Assembly (NCBI GenBank): GCA_003024785.1
Contig: PUQB01000007.1
Coordinates: forward strand, 1,094,001 to 1,158,000
From: Selaginella tamariscina
Taxonomy: Eukaryota > Streptophyta > Lycopodiopsida > Selaginellales > Selaginellaceae
DNA length: 64,000 bases
Reading direction: 5' to 3'
Part shown: one piece after another, positions 23,312-33,300 of the stretch
How the letters are laid out: each line of letters opens with the position of its first letter
Numbering within the stretch: position 1 is the stretch's first letter
Translations under genes and position numbers: made by a program
Notes under the pieces: model-generated
Told to the model about the DNA's origin: nothing
The model's input: only the letters and a program-made list of their open reading frames with translations
Databases searched by the model: none

Positions 23312-24235
23312 CCATGTGTTCAAATGTACACGAAATTTGTTATAAATGAATACAAATGCATAGTGCATAAGTAAATAGCTAATGTCTTTGCCCAGTTTCC
23401 ACATATCCCAACAAGATCACTTCCCTTCCAATAATCTGCTATTTATGCATCAGGCCAGTATCTCATAGACCTTACTGGAACAATAAGGTTGTGTGTGTGT
23501 TTGTGTGTTAGATGGAGAGAGAGTGTTGAAATATTCGGAGTGCTAGCTCACGTGGCCTAAAGAAAAAGCTGCATTAAAGTTGATGCAGATCGGACGGTCA
23601 AGCTTGAAACATATCCATTTGAAAGTAATATAAATTTAAGTTATATATATAGCCTGACTTTTGAAATCTTCTTCGTACCCTACATTACAAAGTCCATCTT
23701 AATAGTTAAAATTTATATAACCTTTTTATATATATTGTAACTAACCTTGAACTTGTATACATTAATAAGCAACGCATCTATTTAACTTTGGAAGTGTGAT
23801 TTTGAAATGTTCTTACTTACAAAGTCTAACTAGCATTAAACTCTACTCAATTACATGTTTCACATGCAAATATAGATATATATACACACACAAATATACA
23901 TATGTTATTTGAACTCTAATCAACCATCCTTATCACTTTACTGCATAAGAAATCTAAATAAATCTTAAACCCTAAATCCAATATCTGAAATCCATTAAAA
24001 TTGTTAATCTTACAGTGGAAAGAGAGGTTACAAAGATAGGTATAGTTGTAACTATGAAGTTCCCTTAAAGTCGTCATTTGATGGGTCTCTTTGATGTAGC
24101 ATTTGGTGCATGCAGTGACTAAAGCCTGTATGTGCATTGTGTGTGTGGAGAGAGAGAGAGAGAGCAGTGCAGTTTGCATTGCAAGCTTCCGTGCAAGTAA
24201 ACACACATTCTAGTCACATGAGATTCTCTTAATGA

Positions 24236-24262
24236 CTATATATATATATTATATATATAAAC
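24236..24262 (+). promoter_or_regulatory. (TA)n TATA element of the small peptide gene
   Basis: A TA-rich run ending TATATATAAACACTACATTT lies about 40-65 bases before the ATG at 24302. The same TATAAA(A)CACTACATTT follows a (TA)n run before the ATGs at 26640 (minus) and 30294 (minus). Position and sharing suggest that this is the core promoter. Confidence 0.55.
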
Positions 24263-24301
24263 ACTACATTTTCTAATTAGACACTTTTCTAAGTCAATAA
24301 A

Positions 24302-24463
24302 ATGGCTTATACTGGTAGTGTTGGGTTTGTTCTCTTATGTGTACTGATGATTATTATGAGAAGAATGGTGGTTGCCATGGTGAAATGCAAGGAATATAAC
24401 AAGGAGTACGGCTGCAAGAAGGAATATGAGATGTGCATCTACGACAAGATCGATGGATACTAG
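24302..24463 (+). CDS. Small signal-peptide-like protein, left copy
   Basis: A 53-residue frame starting MAYTGSVGFVLLCVLMIIMR. The N-terminal hydrophobic stretch (about residues 4-18) looks like a signal peptide or membrane anchor. The rest is short, rich in Lys, Tyr and Glu, with three cysteines (KCKEYNKEYGCKKEYEMC). The nucleotide sequence appears identical to the copy in the right arm (30133-30294). A diverged relative starts at 26640. A TATA element lies just upstream. No known family is recognised; a secreted peptide is an inference. It could alternatively be the first exon of a longer gene, since the relative at 26640 is followed by further exons. Confidence 0.5.
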   Translation: MAYTGSVGFVLLCVLMIIMRRMVVAMVKCKEYNKEYGCKKEYEMCIYDKIDGY

Positions 24464-25499
24464 GGTTGTTAATACAACTAATAAGGAATGTGTACGTATT
24501 CCAGCACAAAGTAAATATTTTCCACTTTATTAATACGTTGTACTATAAATACTGAAGTATTATTTAGAAATATCTCAAATTTAAGCACACCTTCACGAAG
24601 ATTATTTGATGTACTCATGAGTTTTCGGTCTAATTTAAGGTTATTAATTAGAATAAATTAAATTAATTTCACATTTAATATGGTTTGTAAATATACAAAG
24701 ACGGCTCCATCTTTTCTAGTTATACACAAAGTATAACTTGTATTAAACTACTAAATTGTGTTAAATTGTCCCCAATGAATGGCACACGCACATGTATAGG
24801 AGTCACTTTATGCTACGAACGCAGCTTAATACACACGACACTCCTTGAACATGAGCAACACGTGTTGGTGCCACAACAGCACAGGTGGCTATTTTTTGGA
24901 TCTAGACTCTTCTTCTTTTTAAAATCACTATCTTATTCTCAGTCAACTTCTTTTCCTTCTGAATTATTTTTTTTTATACTTGTTTACATTTTAATTTTCG
25001 GTAACAACACTCCTATTGAATTCTCAAGTGAACAATTGCATAAGAATTTCCTATGTCATTGTTACAATCTTGCAACCCGCACTGTCCATGTGAATTCGTA
25101 GTTCACTGATTTAGATATTATCTTAAAATAATAAATATATTCTTAAAATATCTTAAAATATCTTCTTCGTGGATGTGCTTGTCATATATAGCGGTGTTTG
25201 CATTTTCTTGAAGACCTACCAATGCTCACATTTTTATCAAGCTCACTGTTGGCCTTAGTCTCATTTGATGCTCATCGAACTAAAATAAAACACAAAGTAC
25301 AAAATTATAAAAATTTGCCACACACGTGTTACTTGTGTACATTCGATATTCAAAGATATATTATACATAAACAAGATATATATAATAAGCATATGCCACA
25401 ATATATAACTTTACATATAAGCCTTAGGGCTTGAGCTTGAGGAAACTAAACTTGAAATACTTAGTTACTATTTGAATAAATAACTATAAATCATAAAAG

Positions 25500-25620
25500 A
25501 TAAAGCAATCTTATTAATAAATACATAAGACATCATCTTAGGAAGTACCATTGTTCGATGTGTTGTTCCTAGCATTCTCACCACGTTCACGGACTTATTC
25601 TCGATTCCCGCTGCCACATG
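25500..25620 (-). pseudogene. Last exon of dsRNA-binding-like gene, left copy
   Basis: Matches the right-arm exon 28999-29135 (reads GIHVAAGIENKSVNVV, then RMLGTTH). Here the acceptor TTCAAG|GA is changed to TTCGGGGA, so the usual AG is lost. Confidence 0.6.
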
Positions 25621-25802
25621 GATTCCCCGAATAACGTAGACAATGTATACATTGCACGTGTATGTGCATATAATGTGTAGGCATACATTTGTAAGCTATC
25701 TTAATATATTTATTCTACATGTTTTTAAAATATACATATTTTGAGTGAGTATACACATTAATCTCATGCTTATAAGTATTAAACTTACCATTTTCTTGCT
25801 CT

Positions 25803-25985
25803 AAGATCCTCATCATCATCTTTGTTGCCTTCCTAGTGGCTTCTCGTTCAATTGTGCATGTCCCCCAAACACGTATCTACCATCGTATTTAGCTATTGCA
25901 TACACACCATTTCTATGAAATGTATACATAGGAAAGCCGTGGCCGCTTTTGTGTACCAACTCCTGTAGCTTAGTCTTGACCAGTC
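25803..25985 (-). pseudogene. dsRNA-binding-like exon, left copy
   Basis: Minus strand matches the right-arm exon 28651-28834: TKLQELVHKSGHGF, YAIAKYDGRYVFGG, then the alpha-helical end with EREATRKATKMM. One base is missing relative to the right copy within HAQSE (about 25849), shifting the frame. It follows an upstream exon at 26226-26153 and a signal-peptide-like exon at about 26640, both in the spacer. So this copy has the whole exon chain but a broken frame. Confidence 0.65.
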
Positions 25986-26152
25986 CAATGTTAATTAATT
26001 ACTCAGTAAGTTTCCAATACATGATAGAGAACTAAATATAGTATTTAATGCAGCCTACACATGCATCATATGTATACCACACACAATGAATTCTTATATT
26101 ACATCGACATGACAGTCAGATAAGCAGATAAATGATTGATTATTCTACTCAC

Positions 26153-26226
26153 GTCTAATTTAGCACCAGTAATGTCCTCGATGGCAGCTGCAGCAGCAAG
26201 TTGAGCATCTTCAAGCTTTATAAATC
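26153..26226 (-). CDS. Internal exon of dsRNA-binding-like gene
   Basis: A 74-base exon on the minus strand with acceptor GTAAATAG and donor GAC|GTGAGT. It encodes FIKLEDAQLAAAAAIEDITG then AKLD. It ends in phase 0, which matches the start of the next exon (TKLQELVHK). The Ala-rich helix resembles the end of a dsRNA-binding motif, so the gene may once have had two motifs. The right arm starts inside the following intron and lacks this exon. Confidence 0.5.
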
Positions 26227-26529
26227 CTATTTACATGACACGAGGATAATAATAGAGCATGCATAAGAAATGTATTTTTACATGGTCTTTCTGACCTTCT
26301 GACCTTCAACACACTTATTTAGGTACTAGATAAAGAATGTTGTCTCTCCCATCAAACACAATTGAACACATACACACAACGTTCTACAGAAATTTCTTAT
26401 GTAGAACATTATGCCAAAAGCTATGGGATGGGACTTTAGAATGCTAAGTGACCATAGGCTTGCTGGTGGTATGTGCCTTAGCAATGTGTGCGTGCGTGCC
26501 TGTACTTTGTCCATGCAATAGTCCAGCAC

Positions 26530-26640
26530 AACCTTCTTCTTATAATCCTCGTATTGATCATCAGAATCAGCATACATATAACTAGTAACTGTCAGATAAG
26601 AGAACAAGTGCAACACTGCAAGCATAAGCCATTGTATGAA
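26530..26640 (-). pseudogene. Diverged small signal-peptide gene or first exon
   Basis: Minus strand starts ATGGCTTATGC (MAYACSVALVLL), parallel to MAYTGSVGFVLL of the peptides at 24302 and 30294, then loses frame. A second frame from 26625 (MLAVLHLFSYLTVTSYMYAD) continues into YEDYKKKVVLDYCMDK, resembling the Lys/Tyr-rich tail of the peptides. A (TA)n TATA element (26672-26698) lies upstream. It could be exon 1 of the dsRNA-binding-like gene, but I found no donor in the phase the next exon needs. Confidence 0.5.
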
Positions 26641-26664
26641 GAGCTCGTCTTGCTAGAAATGTAG

Positions 26665-26671
<7 letters not shown>

Positions 26672-26698
<27 letters not shown>
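26672..26698 (-). promoter_or_regulatory. (TA)n TATA element
   Basis: About 13 AT units followed on the minus strand by TATAAAACACTACATTT, the same arrangement as before 24302 and 30294. Confidence 0.55.
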
Positions 26699-26700
<2 letters not shown>

Positions 26701-27062
26701 CATTTTTATTTTTTAAACCATTGTCCATCTTCTTATAATAAGTCATATAACCACTTATGCAGCTACTAGATAAGAATGTCATGTCTTTGATCAAATACAC
26801 ACACACACAAAGTTGTCGTACGAAACCACATGTAGAACATTATGCCAAAAGCTTTAGGATGGGACTTTATAATGTTGAGTATATTGACTGTGGTCACAGC
26901 CCTTGTTGGCTATGGACAAATTCACGAAGCCAACTTAGAAGCTTCAAGTCATTGTATAGTTTTAAGTGTAAACTTTATTCTCAAGGTGCTGAGCCACAAC
27001 AGAGGTTTCAAGGACTTCAAACTTCCACAAATTTCAGACCCGAGTCAAAGACAACAACCATG

Positions 27063-27163
27063 GGTGATGTAGCAGTGAAGTACAAAGGAACAATAGTCGG
27101 TTGGCCTTGGGAGCAACTAAGCTTAATTGATGATATAGATGGCAACAGCATATCTGAATTGTA
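27063..27163 (+). other. Unrecognised short frame
   Basis: A 33-residue frame, MGDVAVKYKGTIVGWPWEQL followed by an acidic end (LIDDIDG). About 30 bases on, another acidic stretch (RDDEEKDKNYELVNEE) ends near a GAG|GTAAGC donor at about 27280. Together these look like exon pieces of one acidic protein. No family is recognised. Confidence 0.25.
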
Positions 27164-27907
27164 AGCTTGTTTTGACCGTTCACTAATTCAAGCTTATATA
27201 GGGATGATGAGGAAAAAGACAAGAACTATGAGCTTGTGAATGAGGAATAACGAGGCTACGAGAGTGATTAGATTTTGTATGAGGTAAGCTGGCTTGCTCA
27301 ATCTGATGTCTTGTAAGCAAGTAAAAAACATTGGAAGATTTCATACTGGTACCGGCAATCAAAAAGTTATGTGAGAATTAGTTCAAGGGATTAATCACTA
27401 CATCTATCGATCGAGAATTACTTCTGATCACTGAAAATGGTTTTCATCTTTTGTAAATTTAAGTATGAATTATTTAATTCAAGATTAAAAAACATTTTAG
27501 AAATGTATACCTAATGTTCCTAAGCCATCTGATATCCTCATGCAATACGCTGCACATAATCCATAGAATAACAACATATTAATGGTGCACTTAAAAGCCA
27601 TGCACGTAGCCCATATCTATAAGTCACCCATGGTTTATTACCATCTTTGGAACATGGTTTTTAAAAGAAATCCACATTTTAATATCACAAATGTCTTCTT
27701 CCTTGTCAAGTGATAATTAATATATATAGTCTCCAACACATATACTTAAACCCTTCCGTGCAACAGAAAAAAACAAAAAAATATAAAATTAGAATTTCCA
27801 TATTATAAATTGTATTATCTCTGCATAAAATGAAGAAAAAGAAAGAAAAAAATAACGATTCTTTAAACATATCTACAAGTACTTAATTAGGCATAACTCA
27901 TACTTGA

Positions 27908-28290
27908 TCAAGACCTAGATGGACTTGAGGATTTATCATGGGTTTCTTCAGCTGCACTCTTTTTTGTAGGAAATAAATCAAGCAAAAAAGAATTGCATTT
28001 TCCATCCTGCAATTTGGAAGGATCCAAAAATTCATTATATTTCCCTTTTGGTGTGTAAAATCCAGTAGTTGGATTAGGAATCCACCGTGATTTCGCTCTT
28101 TGCTTTCCATCCGTTGTAAACAATCAAAATCAAGAGAAATTAAAAACAATATTAATCTAAAAAGAAACACCAACATGTGATAAAATCACGAAAATATTAT
28201 ATATTATTTAACAATAAAAGTTGAGAATTTATGAAAACTTACATAGATGTTTGAAGGAAATATTTACACCTTGCTGCCATAATATGTAAT
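27908..28290 (-). CDS. SAG21/LEA5-like protein, two exons
   Basis: The main exon (about 28123-27908, minus) reads SRWIPNPTTGFYTPKGKYNE, close in pattern to the WVPDPxTGYYRPE core of LEA group 3 / SAG21-type proteins, which are small, stress-induced and often mitochondrial. The exon ends KKSAAEETHDKSSSPSRS and a stop. An upstream first exon is likely at about 28275-28238: MAARCKYFLQTS, a plausible targeting start, with donor CTAT|GTAAGT. The matching acceptor is not clear: in the needed phase the border would be TTTAC rather than AG. So the gene may be damaged or my exon 1 may be wrong. Residues beyond the core (Cys, Lys and Ser rich tail) are unlike the family. Confidence 0.5.
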
Positions 28291-28650
28291 AGAGCTAGCT
28301 TTAGGGCTTTAAATAAAAGAGAATATTCCTGTATGCACGTGAATTATGTCTTATAAATTATATATATTAAAGTATAACGCTCAACATAGTTCAATGCTAT
28401 GTATACAAAATATGTGTCGTGTGTGTAGAAGATAGATTATTCTCTTTATTACTTATTTATTTTCTTCCATATATTCACCGTTGTGAAAATGTGTTTGCGA
28501 ATAATCTGACTGTCATGTCGATGTAATATAAGAATTCATTGTGTGTGGTATACATATGATGCATGTGTAGGCTGCATTAAATACTATATTTAGTTCTCTA
28601 TCATGTATTGGAAACTTACTGAGTAATTAATTAACATTGGACTGGTCAAG

Positions 28651-29135
28651 ACTAAGCTACAGGAGTTGGTACACAAAAGCGGCCACGGCTTTCTTATGTA
28701 TACATTTCATAGAAATGGTGTGTATGCAATAGCTAAATACGATGGTAGATACGTGTTTGGGGGACATGCACAATCTGAACGAGAAGCCACTAGGAAGGCA
28801 ACAAAGATGATGAGGATCTTAGAGCAAGAAAATGGTAAGTTTAATACTTATAAGCATGAGATTAATGTGTATACTCACTCAAAATAGTATATTTTAAAAA
28901 CATGTAGAATAAATATATTAAGATAGCTTACAAATGTATGCCTACACATATTATATGCACATACACGTGCAATGTATACATTGTCTACGTTATTCAAGGA
29001 ATCCATGTGGCAGCGGGAATCGAGAACAAGTCCGTGAACGTGGTGAGAATGCTAGGAACAACACATAGAACAATGGTACTTCCTAAGATGTCTTATGTAT
29101 TTATTAATAAGATTGCTTTATCTTTTGATTTATAG
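28651..29135 (+). CDS. dsRNA-binding-like protein, last two exons (5' truncated)
   Basis: Exon 28651-28834 starts after GGTCAAG in phase 0 and ends at AATG|GTAAGT in phase 1. Exon 28999-29135 starts after TTCAAG in the matching phase and ends at a stop. The first exon reads TKLQELVHKSGHGFLMYTF, then YAIAKYDGRYVFGGHAQSE and REATRKATKMMRIL: the helix-strand-strand-helix order and spacing (LQEL..., a beta hairpin, SxxxAxxxA) fit a double-stranded RNA-binding motif. The second exon adds GIENKSVNVVRMLGTTH. Frame and splice sites are intact here, unlike the left copy, but the arm begins inside the preceding intron, so upstream exons and promoter are missing. Family assignment is inference from pattern only. 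Confidence 0.5.
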
Positions 29136-30132
29136 TTATTTATTCAAATAGTAACTAAGTATTTCAAGTTTAGTTTCCTCAAGCTCAAGCCCTAAAGCTT
29201 ATATGTAAAGTTATATATTGTGGCATATGCTTATATATATATCTTGTTTATATATATATCTTTGAATATCGAATGTACACAAGTAACACGTGTGTGGCAA
29301 ATTTTTATAATTTTGTACTTTGTGTTTTATTTAGTTCCATGAGCATCAAATGAGACTAAGGCCAACAGTGAGCTTGATAAAAATGTGGGCATTGTAGGTT
29401 CAAGAAAATGCAAACACCGCTATATATGACAAGCACATCCACGAAGAAGATATTTTAAGATATAAATAATATCTAAATTAGTGAACAGTATACGAATTCC
29501 ACATGGACAATGCGGGTTGCAAGATTGTAACAATGACATAGGAAATTCTTATGCAATTGTTCACTTGAGAATTCAATAGGAGTGTTGCTACCGAAAATTA
29601 AAATGCAAACAAGTATAAAAAAAAACAATTCAGAAGGAAAAGAAGTTGACCGAGAATAAGATAGTGATTTAAAAAAGAAGAAGAGTCTAGATCCAAAAAA
29701 TAGCCACTTGTGCTATTGTGGCACCAACACGTGTTGCTCATGTTCAAGGAGTGTCGTGTGTATTAAGCTGCGTTCGTAGCATAAAGTGACTCCTATACAT
29801 GTGCCTGTGCCATTCATTCATTGGGGATAATTTAGCACAATTTAGTAGTTTAATACAAGTCATACTTTGTGTATAACTAGAAAAGATGGAGCCGTCTTTG
29901 TATATTTACAAACCACATTAAGTGTGAAATTAATTTAATTTATTTTAATTAATAACCTTAAACTAGACTGAAAACTCATGAGTACATCAAATAATCTTCG
30001 TGAAGGTGTGCTTAAATTTGAGATATTTCTAAATAATACTTCAGTATTTATAGTACAACGTATTAATAAAGTGGAAAATATTTACTTTGTGCTGGAATAC
30101 GTACACATTCCTTATTAGTTGTATTAACAACC

Positions 30133-30294
30133 CTAGTATCCATCGATCTTGTCGTAGATGCACATCTCATATTCCTTCTTGCAGCCGTACTCCTTGTTAT
30201 ATTCCTTGCATTTCACCATGGCAACCACCATTCTTCTCATAATAATCATCAGTACACATAAGAGAACAAACCCAACACTACCAGTATAAGCCAT
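30133..30294 (-). CDS. Small signal-peptide-like protein, right copy
   Basis: Same 53-residue product as 24302-24463, on the opposite strand within the right arm. Its (TA)n TATA element (30325-30371) is longer than in the left copy, while the coding bases appear unchanged. Preservation of both copies could mean selection, gene conversion or simply a recent duplication. Confidence 0.5.
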   Translation of the reverse strand: MAYTGSVGFVLLCVLMIIMRRMVVAMVKCKEYNKEYGCKKEYEMCIYDKIDGY

Positions 30295-30324
30295 TTTATT
30301 GACTTAGAAAAGTGTTTAATTAGA

Positions 30325-30336
30325 AAATGTAGTGTT

Positions 30337-30370
<34 letters not shown>

Positions 30371-30371
30371 A
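30325..30371 (-). promoter_or_regulatory. (TA)n TATA element of right small peptide gene
   Basis: About 20 TA units with one phase break, followed on the minus strand by TATATAAACACTACATTT, about 35-75 bases before the ATG. Confidence 0.55.
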
Positions 30372-33300
30372 GTCATTAAGAGAATCTCATGTGACTAGAA
30401 TGTGTGTTTACTTGCACGGAAGCTTGCAATGCAAACTGCACTGCTCTCTCTCTCTCTCCACACACACAATGCACATACATGCTTTAGTCACTGCATGCAC
30501 CAAATGCTACATCAAAGAGACCTATCAAACACGACTTTAAGGGAACTTCATAGTTACAACTATACCTATCTTTGTAACTTCTCTTTCCACTGTAAGATTA
30601 ACAATTTTAATGGATTTCAGATATTGGATTTAGGGTTTAAGATTTATTTAGATTTCTTATGCAGTAAAGTGATAAGGATGGTTGATTAGAGTTCAAATAA
30701 CATATGTATATTTGTGTGTGTATATATATCTATATTTGCATGTGAAACATGTAATTGAGTAGAGTTTAATGCTAGTTAGACTTTGTAAGTAAGAACATTT
30801 CAAAATCACACTTCCAAAGTTAAATAGATGCGTTGCTTATTAATGTATACAAGTTCAAGGTTAGTTACAATATATATAAAAAGGTTATATAAATTTTAAC
30901 TATTAAGATGGACTTTGTAATGTAGGGTACGAAGAAGATTTCAAAAGTCAGGCTATATATATAATATATATATATAACTTAAATTTATATTACTTTCAAA
31001 TGGATATGTTTCAAGCTTGACCGTCCGATTCGCATCAACTTTAATGCAGCTTTTTCTTTAGGCCACGTGAGCTAGCACTCCGAATATTTCAACACTCTCT
31101 CTCCATCTAACACACAAACACACACACAACCTTATTGTTCCAGTAAGGTCTATGAGATACTGGCCTGATGCATAAATAGCAGATTATTGGAAGGGAAGTG
31201 ATCTTGTTGGGATATGTGGAAACTGGGCAAAGACATTAGCTATTTACTTATGCACTATGCATTTGTATTCATTTATAACAAATTTCGTGTACATTTGAAC
31301 ACATGGACAATATATATATATATATATTTAGACAAACACAAACAGGAACCAATTAAAAAGGAGCTAAATAAACATATACTTCTTAATGTTTGTGTGTGTG
31401 TGTGTGCAAGTACTGCATTCATGCATGTAAAGAGCCTGCTGAAGGGTGAGGCATCACAAAGTTTTTAGAGTTTAGTTTCACACGGCTGTTCTTGAATATG
31501 TAACAAGAGACAAAAAATACGTATGCACGCCCGTGCGCACACACACACACACATGTACGTTTTGGCATGTCAGGTAGCAAGTGTAGATCATTCAAAGGCT
31601 ATGAAGTCACCGTCTGAAGGCTTTAATTGACATAGCGTTGTCCTAGAAATATTTGCACCGATTTTCGGATTAAATTTTGCAGCTACATTGTGTGTGTTAC
31701 CCAGTTGTTGTTGGATTTTTTTTTTCATTATATTTGTTTGTTTGTACTTATTCAAAATAGTTTCAACAATAAATTCTGTTTAAAAGACAAGTAGGCAAAT
31801 GATTCACAAAAGTGCCAAGTCTAAAAGTGATTGACCGCCAATTGACCTATGGATTGTAAGTTGACACGCTGTTGAGTGATGGATTGACTGTGACAATGAG
31901 CATTGACTTTGTTCTCATGTAATTGTAAGTAATTTAAAATTATAATAATCCTATAACTCAAAATTACTAAAACGAGTTTGCTTCCATTAAATTCATTGAG
32001 TTGAATTATGATTATCCACTTATAATATCATCAATTTAAGCATAGTAAAATGTATACACATTTATGTATTTACTGGCATTGAAGGTGGATAGGTGCGATT
32101 ATATCAAGAACATTGAAGGTACGAGTGTAATGTGTAACGCTCTTTATTTTTACACTAATAATGTGGAATTTTGGTGAAAATTCTGCTAATTTATAATGTT
32201 TAAATGGAAAAAAATAAAAACAAAAAGGAATGGTCACTTCAAAGGACAGCTTTGAAATATAGGAATATTTTTCCAATTTTCGTTAACATCCACAAAACAT
32301 CACATTTAAAATGTTTAATTTATCATATAGTGTTTTAAAATGTTATAAACATTAAACCCTTGTGAACATTTTAATTGCATGTAAAAATATGACTTACTGG
32401 GCTACATTGATCACACATCTTAAACGTCCTCATTAATATAAAAGAATGATCTTTGGTGAATAAGGAACTCATTTAATTCAAACTCCTGCTCCAATGGTAC
32501 ATCACACACACATGCAACTAGGGTAGTTATGTGTGATTAAGATACATATTATTTAAGAGCATTGTTGTACTAATAAGTTCTTAAGTTCTTATGGAAGACA
32601 AATGGTCATGCATACCACCCAAGACCTATATCCTTTATGCACTAATATCCACCCATGCACCACTACACATGTGTACACTCATACTTTAAAACTTTAATGC
32701 CTTAAATCATGGTGCTTAATTATAAATCATTGGATTGTCATTTGTTCTTTTAAAAAAGTATATCATGTGAACCACTTATTTTATCAATTCACCTCATGTT
32801 AAGAATTTAAAATATTTTCTTATACTAAAATGCTTTACTAAATCATATAATTGTATACGATAGAGCGTGTACTATAAGAATATTAAGAATTTAAAATATT
32901 TCTTATATCAAAACGCTTTACTAAATCATATAATTGTATACGATAGAGTGTATATAGGGTCAAGTAATTATTTTCTTTTTTATTGAATTCCCTTTTTATA
33001 CATGTGTTTAAACAAAATAATTTGATCTTTAAGCTCTATTATTTGTTGTGATACACTTTGCATATTATATATGTGTGTGTGTACACATATATAGATTTAA
33101 AACATAGATATTCTATATATCAGCATAAACCTCTAGCTAAAGTGTATCAACCTGCATAAACCTCTAGTTCAATTTTATCAACCCACAGTAGTAGTATATG
33201 TCTATAATTTCAACATGATTTTTGTGTGCGTGTGAATTGCAAAACATATACCTATCGGTTTATGTTTCTATTTATTTATATGTGTAGCTTCACATCATAT

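Larger units (their letters stand above)
20097..26121 (+). repeat. Large inverted duplication, left arm
   Basis: Matches the reverse complement of 28504-34048. Outer end TTAAAAATATTATTTTAAATC pairs with 34028-34048; inner end ACATCGACATGACAGTCAGAT pairs with 28504-28524. Coordinates of matched points sum to about 54,605-54,626 across the inner half and 54,147 in the outer part; the step is one 456-base segment present only here. Matching stretches of over 150 bases look identical. It contains a small peptide gene (24302-24463, plus strand) and exons of a dsRNA-binding-like gene (minus strand). The stretch 22000-23900 shows no other gene. Confidence 0.9.
26122..28503. other. Spacer of the inverted duplication
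   Basis: About 2.4 kb present once. It holds the 5' exons of the left dsRNA-binding-like gene, a direct repeat of about 140 bases (26321-26465 and 26761-26900, sharing GTAGAACATTATGCCAAAAG), an unrecognised short frame (27063-27163) and a LEA-like gene (27908-28290). Confidence 0.8.

Noticed and set aside
23138-23404. 88-residue frame on the minus strand, also present in the right arm (31214-31468)
   Set aside because: It runs through a (TA)n and a (GT)n microsatellite, and its length changes with them between arms. Conservation only reflects the recent duplication.
23916-24206. 96-residue frame on the minus strand, also at 30402-30689
   Set aside because: Shared because the arms are duplicates. 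It contains a CT/GA microsatellite, and the two versions differ in the middle by compensating indels; no family features. Kept in mind as a weak possibility.
24766-25101. 111-residue plus-strand frame in the left arm
   Set aside because: Not kept open in the right arm; composition is typical of AT-rich non-coding DNA.
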